In this document: in pieces, positions 18,051 to 26,891 of the stretch
Layout: the number at the start of each line of letters is the position of its first letter
Numbering within the stretch: the first letter of the stretch is position 1
Assembly (NCBI GenBank): GCA_016209715.1
Contig: JACQVP010000063.1
Span: 1-39,940 of the forward strand
DNA length: 39,940 bases
Origin: Candidatus Omnitrophota bacterium
GTDB lineage: Bacteria; Omnitrophota; Omnitrophia; Omnitrophales; Omnitrophaceae
Reading direction: 5' to 3'
Position numbers and translations under genes: made by a program
The notes under the pieces: model-generated
Databases searched by the model: none
What the model saw: the letters and a program-made list of their open reading frames with translations, nothing else
What the model was told of the DNA's origin: nothing

Positions 18051-21000
18051 GTCGAGATCAGCCTTTCGGACTCGGCGAACCGGAGCAGGTCGGCGATCAG
18101 CCCCATGAGCCGGAACGCCAGATCGTCCGGCGCGCGGGGGAAGCCGTTCGAACCCGCGTCGGCGAGTTGCCGGCGAAGCGTGCTGAAAAGAACCGTTTCG
18201 ACGAACCCGACCAAAAGCGGCAAAGGCAGGGCGCGGCTGGCCGCGCGGCCGAGATGGATTCCCCGTTCGCGCAGGACGGATCCGGGCCCCAGCGCCACCG
18301 GCGTTTCCTCGGAGGCGATAAAGAGCCCGGCCTGCTGAATTTTCCTTCCCGTCACGGGCTTACGGTCGGCGTGACCGATCAAGGCCACGGGAACCCGGAG
18401 GGCGCGGATCCAGTCCAGGGCTTCCGGATCGACGACCGGATAAGAAACGAGCAGTCTCGCGGTTTTGGCGATACGTTCCAAATAAGAAGAGGCCTCGCCC
18501 GTGAACGCGGCGCGGAGGATTTCGTAATCAAAACCGTATGCCCGGGATTCTTCCAGAGACACGGGAGAAAATTCCAAGGCCTCGAGGTCGAAACCCTGCG
18601 CGGCGCGGCGGCCGGAAGCGGCCATGAGCCGGCGCGCCTGTTCCAGAATTTGAATCCGCTCCGCGAGATCCCGGCCGAAAAACCAGGCCAGGCGGGCCCG
18701 ATCCTGCGCGGTGAGAGGGGCCTCGGCGGCCGGGCTTTCCCGCGCGGAAGCGGGCAGGCCGATGAAAAGCGCAAATTGGACCGTGAGAATCAATGCTTCG
18801 GCCTCCCGCTTCGGGACGGCCCCGGCGGATTCCGCCGCCAGACGGCGCGCGAGCGCCGGAAAACCTTGCGCTTCGTCTCTCAGCCATTCAAAAAAATCGG
18901 CGCCTTCCCTTGCCTCAAGGCCCCGTTCGAAACCCTCCCGTAAATTCCGGACAAACGTCTCGGCCCGGACTATTTCCGAATCCGTTTCTTTTTTCCATGC
19001 CGCGACGGCCCCGGCAAAAATGCGCCCGGCTTCTTCGTCGAAAAGCCGCGCCGGCAGATCCAGCGACCGCCACAGCGCCCGCGCATCGGCGCCCAGCGAT
19101 TGCGCCATGCGGGCTTCGATCTTCGTAGGAATGCCGCGTTGCTCCAGGGCCTGTTTCAGACGGCCGTTCGCCGGATCGGACGAGCCCAGGACCTCGGCCA
19201 CACGGCGCCGGAGACGGTCCAACTCATCATGAGTGAGGTCCTCGCGGGCGGTCAAGCGTTCGATCGCCGCCAAGGTCCCCCGCTCATCCGACCCCATGAG
19301 CCGCTTGAGGAGGGTGTCTTCGTCCCAGAATTCTTCTTCTTTCTTGAAGGAGCCGGTATCGATGAAGCGCAATTTGCCGGAACGGTCCAGCAGAAAATTG
19401 AGGGGATTCAGGTCCCAGAGGAAATATCCCCTGGCCGCGTACTTCGCGACCAGCTCGCGAATTTGCCGTTCCGCTCCCGCCGCCATCTCGGGATGGAGTA
19501 CCAGCATGTCGGCGGCCGGCCTCTCATCCAGAAATTCCATCATCAGGATAAGCGACCGGCCCGTCTTGTCCCGCACCGTCCCGAGGAGCCAGGGAGCCGC
19601 CTCGATGTCGTTGGCCTGAGCGAATCGCAGACTTTCCAGGTCCGTCTGAAGGTTCCCGGCGGCGACGGCCGCCGATTTCGCCGTCCCGAATTTCTTTCCG
19701 GTCTCCGATTCCGCCGCCGCCGTTTTTCCGCCCACGATTTTGACGGCGGCGACCCGCGTCTCCCGGGTCCAGGGCAGCGAATATTCCACGCGATAGACGT
19801 CTCCGAATCCGCCGTCGCCGGCCCAGCGGAGCGCGCGGACGGTCAGCCCGCCCTTCTCCAAGGCCTGCCGGAGGTAATCTTGCTGGTCTTCGCCGGGACG
19901 GGGGCGCCTGAACCGGATGTCCGTTTCGGCTTGATCGGGACGCACGACGACCAGAGTGATGTCGTCCAGCCGGAGATTCATGTCCGAGAAAATTTCTTCG
20001 AGGTCCGCGTCGGGAAGAGCGGCGATTTCGGACGGCTCGGGCATCCGCTCCGCGAGATCCGCCGGAAGCGCGTTCGGATGGGCCGCGGCCAATTTGCCCC
20101 GGCCCTGCGGCGTCATTTTGAACATTTCCCGGGCGATCCGCCGCGCCACGCGGGGCTTGTCCAGGCTGACCAAAAGATGCGACATCGCGCGGATGAGCGC
20201 GGAGGTCCGGCGGACCAAATGCCGCGCCATTTCTTCAGCCGAAGGAAGCGGCTCTCCGCTCGCGACCCGCTCCTGAACGAAGCCGTCGGCCATCGCATAA
20301 AGAGTGGCCTCCTGCCCGAGTTCAAGCATCCGGCGCAAAGCCTCATAATGCCGGGCAGGCTCTTCGCGGAGCGCCGCGGCCCGTTCCTCTTCGTCCATTT
20401 CATCCATCCGCGCGAAGGCCTGCGCCAAAAGCGTCTCGGTCTGCAAGAGAGAGTCCATCAGCCCGTCCGTGGAATAAATCAGATAAGACGGAAATTCGAA
20501 GGGATTGACGGGGACGGAAACCGGCCGCACGTCGCCGAGAGGGACTTTCTGGGGCAACCCGAGCGGGGCGAAAGTGATTTCCTGCTCTTTTTTCGCCAAA
20601 GAGGCACTCGCGCCGGAGGAAGCCACCAGGCCGATGACGGGATTGCCGCCGGCCTGAAGCAGGGTGAGCCGGCCGTTTCGCCGGTTGATCACGTGCAGGG
20701 ACACCAGGGTCATGAAGTGCATGGCGTCCAGCAGCTCCTTCATCTCCACCCGCTCGGGCCCGTCACCCTTTCGCTGAATTTCCACCGGCGGAAGCGCCTG
20801 GATTTTCGCTACCTGTTCCCGGCTGAGGCCCCGGGCCAGCGCCGTGATCGAACCGGGAAGATCGTCCAGGCCCTTGACGCGGAGCACATCGAGTAAGCGG
20901 GCCAGCCCTTCGCGCGCCGGCTTGAGCCCGCGCAGCTCCGCGAGGTAATAGGCCACGTTCACGGCATCGATCGCATCCATATAAGCGAGGAGCGCGTGAT

Positions 21001-24000
21001 TCAAAAAGAGAATGAATTCAGTCGTGATGGCCGCGATTCTTTCTTCGCCGGCGGCCTGGATCCGGTCGGCCAGTCGGCCCCGGCCGGAAACCGGGCTCTC
21101 GATCCCGGCGGTTTCGTAGATCCGTATGGCCTCATAGAGCACGTGATTGATCCGGGCGGACGTCATGTCATGCCCTGCCGCGTCCATCAAAAGCACGACC
21201 TCGTACTTTCCGTCCGCGCTCAGGGAAAGATAGTGCCCGTCGCCGCCGTAGGCGTCGTTGAGCGGCTTGGAATAAACATGAGAGCCGGCCAGCATGGATT
21301 TGAAGCGCGAGGCCGAACGGCGTATGTCAGGCAAAGAAATCGAATCGAAGAGCGAGACTTCTTCTTTCAGCCGTTCCAGCAGGGCGGCCTGATATTCGGA
21401 TGGGCCCGTCACCTCCGGTTTTTCAACGAGAGCGCCCAGGGAATTGCCGAAGACGCTCTCGAGGTCAAAGCGCCCCTCATAAGTCAGCCAGGAAGTCGTG
21501 CCCCGGCCTTCCGGACCGGACGGGGTGACGGCAAATCCCCAGCGGCTGTCCGCGGAAACGGGGCCCCGCTCTTCCATCAAACGCGCCGCGCTGAGCGCCC
21601 CCAGCACATTGCCGGCGTCCGTCAAAGCCGTGCGACCCTGCGGCGTGACCGCCAGATAATGAAATCCCGCGCTCAGGCCGATCTTGGCCAGCTCCGGCAT
21701 CTCCGCGAAAACCCGAGCCCCGTCCGACGTCCTCCCGGTCAGGCTCATCACGCCGTAGGGAGACAGATTTTCGGCGGCCATATTCGCGGAAATAGCGCTG
21801 CCCGGCGTTCCTTGACTGACGGCCGCGAAGGCAAAATTGGCGAGAGGACCCGCCAGAGCGATCTCCTGAAGCCGTTTCGGGTTTTTAACGGCCCACGCGT
21901 CGAGCGTGGGATATTCCGCGGTGGGAACGAACTGCCGCCCCATGTCCACCCCCGCAAAATGAAGCGGCATCACGAACCGGCCCCGGCTCAATTTTCCGGT
22001 CACGAGGCCGGAGCCCACCCCGAGGGCCAAATTGCCCCAGCCGTAACCGTAAATCCGAGAAACTTCGGGGGCCCGGAAATTGCCGGGCGCGGCCAAATGC
22101 ATTTTTTGGGCATGCGCGAACTCATGAAAATAAAGAGACGGCAGGGGAGCGAGCGCCGCCGTCAAGAGACGCCGGGTGTCGCCGGCAGGCACTCCCCGGC
22201 GGGCCCAGTCCCGGTCCAGGGAATGCAGGGCATAGTTCGCGCCGATCGAAATCGCCAAAGCGGCCGCCCATTTTTCTTTGGCCTGCACGGCCGCTTCGGG
22301 AGCCGCGGAAACCGCGGACAAGAATTGGCCGAAGAACAGGGACACGGCCAAGACTATGGCCGCCGTCCTCCGCCGGAGCGGGGATTCCCGCCGCTCGCCC
22401 AGAGCCGACGCCGCCGGTAAGGATTCGAAGGCGAGTTGCGGCCATCCCGGAACGAAGGATGCCTTTTCGGCCGCGGCGGAAGCGCGGACTTTTTTCATCA
22501 TCGCGTTGTATCCGGCGCGCCGTTTTTTCCGGTATTGAAATCCGTCGTCGAGGTACAAATTTTCGGCGGCCTCGTTGCCGGCTTCGACTTCCAGGACCAG
22601 GCGCGTCCTGCCCTCCTCGCGGGCGACCTGTTCGGTGGCGGCGAGCAACTGGCGCCGGGTCCCGGGATCGGGCCGGACGGCCATCATCTCGATCTCAAGA
22701 TAGCGGTCCCCCGTGTTCGGGATTTCGGATTCCGGATTGTTCACGACATACCCCACGACTTGCCCGTCGGCAATGGCCACCACGCTCCATTCGCCGAGTT
22801 CGTCGCGTTGCATCTCCAGCACAATGTCCTGATTGATCCCCAGGATCTCGCCCTTCAGAAAGGCCTCCGCGGAGGCGAGATCCGAGATCCGGTAAAACCC
22901 GTCTTTCAGGCCCGTGACCGCGCCCAGTGACGACGCCGTGCCTCGGGCCCCCTTGGCCGGGCCCGCCGCGCGATGCCATTCCGCTTCGGCGGCCGCCCGA
23001 AAAGCAGTGAAATCGGCCTGCGCCAGGAATTGATTCACCCGGTCCCGGTAGGCCGCGAATTCCGGGGTTTGGCTGATCGCGGGATGGCGCCCCAGGCGAT
23101 CCACTTCCACTTTGCGGCTGCGCACCGCCCCGGCGAATTCCTCCTCGCCCAGAAGGGCGGCGAATTCCAGCTCGAAGCGCAGGACGGAAAAATCCTGATG
23201 GAGCGTGAACCCGCCGAGCAGGACCTCGTCTCCCGCGATGTTATCCCGGGCGAACTCACTCTCTACGAGTTCGTGAAACAACGCGCTCTTGCCGATGAAA
23301 AATCCATTTTCTCCGAGTTCTTTTTCCCGCTCGATTTGGCCGGTAAACAGATACATGCCGGGGCCGCGGATTTCGGGAGACTCAAACCATTGGGTCCCGG
23401 CAAATTCCTCCGGGGCCCGGAACGAGTCGCCTGCCTTCTCCCTGTCCTCCGCCAGCTGTTGCCGGAGCCGCTCGATTTGCCGGAAGATTTCGTCCGTCAC
23501 CGTGACTAGGGCGTAAACGCCCGGCCCGGCGAGGCCGGCAACTTCAATCATCCCGAACGCGCGGCCGAAGTCCCCGGCGGGAACCTGTCGCAATTCGTCC
23601 AGGGACCGATAGCGGGAGGCGATGTTTTTCCAGACCGCGGCGGCGGCCCTTTCACGACGCGCTTGCATCAGTCCCAGCGCGTCGATGAATCTTCCGGCCA
23701 GGCGGTGTTGGGCGGGATCCCGGGCCTCCGAAAGCCCGGCGTCGCTGACGGCAAAAGCGATTTGATCGCCGGGATACAGGACACTGATCAAATTATAGTC
23801 CGCGCCGTCCACCATCGGCTGGAGGACCCCCAGGCGAATCAAATCTCTGATGTCGGCATCGGTAAAATCGGCGCGGTTGCCGAGCAAAAGCTCCCGGATC
23901 GCCGGGGCAATGGCCTCAAGCGTCCGCGAATCGCCCTGAAGATCGGCAGGGATCGTTTTGGCTCCGTATCGAAGCGTGACGGCCGAACCCAGCGCCGCGG

Positions 24001-25933
24001 CGGCGAGAGGCTCTCCCCGCGGGCGGGCCCGCTTCGGGATCTGCCCGCGCAAAACGTTTTCGAACAAGCCCGGCCCGTCCGCGATCATGTTGTCGAGCGA
24101 AGCGGCCAGCATCGATGCCCGGAACCGCCGCCCCAGTCGGCCCAGCTTCTTCCACGATTGTTCCCGAATGCGGCGGACGGAACGGGCGCGAAAAGCGGCC
24201 CATTCCGGTTCCGCCGCCGCGGACAATTGGTCCTTGGCCCGGCGCGAATCCGAAGATCCGTATTTTTGGGCGTATTCGGCCGCCAGGCGGTCAATGTAAG
24301 GCGTGTATTCCGCCGCTTTATCCAAACGTCCCTGCCGGCCCAAAGCTCCCAGCAGATCCCGGCGCCATTGCCGGAGGATCCGCTTCAGATCGGGCTCATT
24401 CAGGCCGTCCGTCAGGGCCTTCGCGGCATGCTTCAGGAAAGCGTCGTAGGCGGTCGTTTCGAGAAATGATTTATACGACACGTCTCCCATCAGCACCGGC
24501 GCATACCGGTCTGACCCCCGGAGCGAATCGATCCGCGGCGTAATCAGCGCGTAGGAATAGCCCTTCGCTTTGAGGCTCTCGAAAAAACCCCCGGTGTGAA
24601 AGCCCCCCGCCAAGACCACGACGGAGCGCGCCCGGGTCTTTTTGAGCAAACGGCTCAGATTGTTCTCGAGGGCCCCGTCGCGCGCGAGCGCCGTGCGGTA
24701 AAATTCCTCGGCCGGCTCCAGCAAATCCGCGCGGGAGAAAAAGTCGAGAACGGCCCCGCGCTTTTCTTGATAGGCCTTCCAATCCTCGCGGCTCATCTCG
24801 AGCTGGGCCAGGCGCCGGAGCCAGATCAAATATTCATAGCGGGAAGAAATCCGTTCCGCTTCCGGGCCGGAGACCAGTCCGCGCTCAGTCTCCCGGAGAA
24901 GGCTTTCGATCTCGCCGAAAACGCGGCTGCCTTTGATTGCGGCCACCGAAGCGGCCTCGTCGAGCAGCTCTTTTTGCGCGGGCGTCCATGCGGCGGGTAT
25001 CTGCCGGGACAAGGCCAGCCGGGAAAGATATTTCAGATAGGATGCCGTGTCGAGCCGGCCGGTCATGAATTCCTGATGGCGGGCGCGGGCGATTTTTAAT
25101 TGCCGCGCGCTGAACCGGCGCCCGTGCGAGCGAAGGAGTTCCCGGCCCAGCTCTCGCGCGGATGCCGCCAGTTGATCCGCGTCGAGCGCTTCCGTCCGGC
25201 CGAGAGAAGCAAGCAGGCGGGACAATTCCGGATACCGGCCGGTTTTTCCCCGCACCGCCGGAGATTCGCCGAGAAAGCGCAGGAACTCGAGCCAATCCAG
25301 GCGGTCGTTCCGGAAGGCGTCCGCCTTCTCGTGAAAGGCATTGTGGCCGGCCGTGTACACCCGCTTTCTTTCCGCGTCCAACCGTGCGCGCAAATCTTCA
25401 AGCGTGCGGTTGATTTCCTCCTGTCCGGCCGCAGACCGGAGGTAAGCCCGGTAATTTTTTTCGTATAAGCGGGTGTCTTCAAGGCCATAAAAATCAGCCT
25501 CGGGACCGAACACAGCCGCGAGCTGGGCCCCGGTGACTTCTCCCCGTTCGAGATAGCCCCGGAACGCCAGGCGCTTTTTCCTCGACGCGGGAAAGGCGCG
25601 CAAAACCGCCGGATCGATGCGGCCCGCTCCGCCTTCCAGCGCCACGAGCCGGACGCCGCAGGCCCGATTCAAATACCCGATCAAGTCGCGGATATGAATT
25701 TGCGCGTCCACCGTCGCGTGGGCGTCCTGAATAAAAATCACGAAGGGTTGATCGCTTGCCGGCGCGCGGAATTCCCGGAGCGTTCCGAGTTCGGGCGGCA
25801 CGGTCAAACGGCCGGAAAGATAAAAACCTTCCGCGGCCGGGGCGGACGGAACGGTAGCGGCCGGCGCCATCTGAGCGGGGAGGAAACACGCCAATATAAA
25901 TAATGACAAAAATTTTCGAATGGGAACTGACAT
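18041..25933 (-). CDS. Giant multidomain protein: ChaN/TIKI/EreA-like domain, GNAT acetyltransferase, M50/S2P-like membrane segment, SpoIIE/PP2C phosphatase, atypical protein kinase
   Basis: Uninterrupted ORF (2634 aa from 25945; ATG at 25933 likelier). Domain motifs are itemised in the findings. Confidence 0.9.
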   Translation of the reverse strand: MSVPIRKFLSLFILACFLPAQMAPAATVPSAPAAEGFYLSGRLTVPPELGTLREFRAPASDQPFVIFIQDAHATVDAQIHIRDLIGYLNRACGVRLVALEGGAGRIDPAVLRAFPASRKKRLAFRGYLERGEVTGAQLAAVFGPEADFYGLEDTRLYEKNYRAYLRSAAGQEEINRTLEDLRARLDAERKRVYTAGHNAFHEKADAFRNDRLDWLEFLRFLGESPAVRGKTGRYPELSRLLASLGRTEALDADQLAASARELGRELLRSHGRRFSARQLKIARARHQEFMTGRLDTASYLKYLSRLALSRQIPAAWTPAQKELLDEAASVAAIKGSRVFGEIESLLRETERGLVSGPEAERISSRYEYLIWLRRLAQLEMSREDWKAYQEKRGAVLDFFSRADLLEPAEEFYRTALARDGALENNLSRLLKKTRARSVVVLAGGFHTGGFFESLKAKGYSYALITPRIDSLRGSDRYAPVLMGDVSYKSFLETTAYDAFLKHAAKALTDGLNEPDLKRILRQWRRDLLGALGRQGRLDKAAEYTPYIDRLAAEYAQKYGSSDSRRAKDQLSAAAEPEWAAFRARSVRRIREQSWKKLGRLGRRFRASMLAASLDNMIADGPGLFENVLRGQIPKRARPRGEPLAAAALGSAVTLRYGAKTIPADLQGDSRTLEAIAPAIRELLLGNRADFTDADIRDLIRLGVLQPMVDGADYNLISVLYPGDQIAFAVSDAGLSEARDPAQHRLAGRFIDALGLMQARRERAAAAVWKNIASRYRSLDELRQVPAGDFGRAFGMIEVAGLAGPGVYALVTVTDEIFRQIERLRQQLAEDREKAGDSFRAPEEFAGTQWFESPEIRGPGMYLFTGQIEREKELGENGFFIGKSALFHELVESEFARDNIAGDEVLLGGFTLHQDFSVLRFELEFAALLGEEEFAGAVRSRKVEVDRLGRHPAISQTPEFAAYRDRVNQFLAQADFTAFRAAAEAEWHRAAGPAKGARGTASSLGAVTGLKDGFYRISDLASAEAFLKGEILGINQDIVLEMQRDELGEWSVVAIADGQVVGYVVNNPESEIPNTGDRYLEIEMMAVRPDPGTRRQLLAATEQVAREEGRTRLVLEVEAGNEAAENLYLDDGFQYRKKRRAGYNAMMKKVRASAAAEKASFVPGWPQLAFESLPAASALGERRESPLRRRTAAIVLAVSLFFGQFLSAVSAAPEAAVQAKEKWAAALAISIGANYALHSLDRDWARRGVPAGDTRRLLTAALAPLPSLYFHEFAHAQKMHLAAPGNFRAPEVSRIYGYGWGNLALGVGSGLVTGKLSRGRFVMPLHFAGVDMGRQFVPTAEYPTLDAWAVKNPKRLQEIALAGPLANFAFAAVSQGTPGSAISANMAAENLSPYGVMSLTGRTSDGARVFAEMPELAKIGLSAGFHYLAVTPQGRTALTDAGNVLGALSAARLMEERGPVSADSRWGFAVTPSGPEGRGTTSWLTYEGRFDLESVFGNSLGALVEKPEVTGPSEYQAALLERLKEEVSLFDSISLPDIRRSASRFKSMLAGSHVYSKPLNDAYGGDGHYLSLSADGKYEVVLLMDAAGHDMTSARINHVLYEAIRIYETAGIESPVSGRGRLADRIQAAGEERIAAITTEFILFLNHALLAYMDAIDAVNVAYYLAELRGLKPAREGLARLLDVLRVKGLDDLPGSITALARGLSREQVAKIQALPPVEIQRKGDGPERVEMKELLDAMHFMTLVSLHVINRRNGRLTLLQAGGNPVIGLVASSGASASLAKKEQEITFAPLGLPQKVPLGDVRPVSVPVNPFEFPSYLIYSTDGLMDSLLQTETLLAQAFARMDEMDEEERAAALREEPARHYEALRRMLELGQEATLYAMADGFVQERVASGEPLPSAEEMARHLVRRTSALIRAMSHLLVSLDKPRVARRIAREMFKMTPQGRGKLAAAHPNALPADLAERMPEPSEIAALPDADLEEIFSDMNLRLDDITLVVVRPDQAETDIRFRRPRPGEDQQDYLRQALEKGGLTVRALRWAGDGGFGDVYRVEYSLPWTRETRVAAVKIVGGKTAAAESETGKKFGTAKSAAVAAGNLQTDLESLRFAQANDIEAAPWLLGTVRDKTGRSLILMMEFLDERPAADMLVLHPEMAAGAERQIRELVAKYAARGYFLWDLNPLNFLLDRSGKLRFIDTGSFKKEEEFWDEDTLLKRLMGSDERGTLAAIERLTAREDLTHDELDRLRRRVAEVLGSSDPANGRLKQALEQRGIPTKIEARMAQSLGADARALWRSLDLPARLFDEEAGRIFAGAVAAWKKETDSEIVRAETFVRNLREGFERGLEAREGADFFEWLRDEAQGFPALARRLAAESAGAVPKREAEALILTVQFALFIGLPASARESPAAEAPLTAQDRARLAWFFGRDLAERIQILEQARRLMAASGRRAAQGFDLEALEFSPVSLEESRAYGFDYEILRAAFTGEASSYLERIAKTARLLVSYPVVDPEALDWIRALRVPVALIGHADRKPVTGRKIQQAGLFIASEETPVALGPGSVLRERGIHLGRAASRALPLPLLVGFVETVLFSTLRRQLADAGSNGFPRAPDDLAFRLMGLIADLLRFAESERLISTAA

Positions 25934-25979
25934 CTTAATCAACACTGAATAAAAAGTACCCGCATTTTCGCCAAAAAAT

Positions 25980-25995
25980 TGTGATTGAAGTCACA
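25980..25995. promoter_or_regulatory. Crp/Fnr-type operator TGTGA-TTGAAG-TCACA upstream of the giant ORF
   Basis: Perfect 5-bp half-site inverted repeat with N6 spacer, centred about 54 bp upstream of the ATG at 25933, next to a crp/fnr-family gene. Confidence 0.75.
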
Positions 25996-26014
25996 AACGA
26001 GGGAAAAATCAGAA

Positions 26015-26698
26015 TTAATTTTCGCTGGCCGTGAGGAAATGCCTCAAAGCGTCTTTTTGGCGGATAACGATTTGCTTGCGGCGCACCTGAATCAAGCCCG
26101 CTTTTTTCAACTCCAGCAGACAGCGCTGGAAGTTTTCCCGGCTGGTCCCGATTTGGGAAGCGACGTGCTGGCGGGTGCCCGGGAGTTCGATGAGGGTGCC
26201 CTCTCCCGTGGCCAGGCCTTTGGCGTCAGCCAATGCCAGCAAGTGATCGATCACCCGCTGACGGGAGTTTCTCACGGCCAGCCCCTGGACCAGGTTCGAA
26301 TAGGCCCGGGCCTTTTGGGCGAAAATGGACGCGGCCGCCTGGGCCACGGCGGGATATTCTTCCAGGATCCGGCGCAAATGATCCAGAGAGGATTTCCAAA
26401 GAACGGTGTCACGCCCCGCTTCGGCGCTCACGTTGCAGCCGGTTTCAAAGCCGGGATGGCACAGGCAGGTGTCGCCCGGATGCAACATTTGCAGGATCCG
26501 TTCCCGATGCCCTTGCGCGTCGGTCCAGTAAAGCTTGACGCTCCCTTTGCGCACGATGAAGAAATTCCGGCAGCGATCATTCTCGGAAAAAAGCAGTTCT
26601 CCGTATTGGCAGGTCTTTTCCACAAAATAGGGCTTCAGCTTCTCGACCTCGGCCTCTTTGAGGCCGCGGAACAAAGCGGCATCGCGCAATTCAATCAT
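26015..26698 (-). CDS. Crp/Fnr-family transcriptional regulator
   Basis: cNMP-binding-like N-domain (FFIVRKGSVKLYW) and HTH_Crp (LPGTRQHVASQIGTSRENFQRCLLELKKAGLI). The ORF opens at 26740 (GTG); MIELRDAALFRGL at 26698 is the preferred start. Confidence 0.92.
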   Translation of the reverse strand: MIELRDAALFRGLKEAEVEKLKPYFVEKTCQYGELLFSENDRCRNFFIVRKGSVKLYWTDAQGHRERILQMLHPGDTCLCHPGFETGCNVSAEAGRDTVLWKSSLDHLRRILEEYPAVAQAAASIFAQKARAYSNLVQGLAVRNSRQRVIDHLLALADAKGLATGEGTLIELPGTRQHVASQIGTSRENFQRCLLELKKAGLIQVRRKQIVIRQKDALRHFLTASEN

Positions 26699-26732
26699 GG
26701 CCCAATGATAACCGCGCGGCATCAATTTAGAA

Positions 26733-26748
26733 TGTGACACCGGTCACG
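26733..26748. promoter_or_regulatory. Crp/Fnr-type operator TGTGA-CACCGG-TCACG between crp and the divergent membrane gene
   Basis: GTGAC-accg-GTCAC inverted repeat with the same geometry as the site at 25980. Confidence 0.7.
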
Positions 26749-26891
26749 GCATCTCAGCTATTTTCCTAGGGGCCGCTAATCCTAACCCCTGTGCTTTTCT
26801 CGGCTTGTATGAGCCCTTTTGGGAAGCATTCTGATACCGGTCCCCCCGGAGGCAAGATAGCCTAAAAGTGTGTTTAAAAGGGAGGTGCGCG

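Noticed and set aside
19100-22420. 598-aa and 474-aa + strand ORFs opposite the giant gene
   Set aside because: Shadow ORFs in high-GC coding sequence; the minus strand carries all recognisable motifs.
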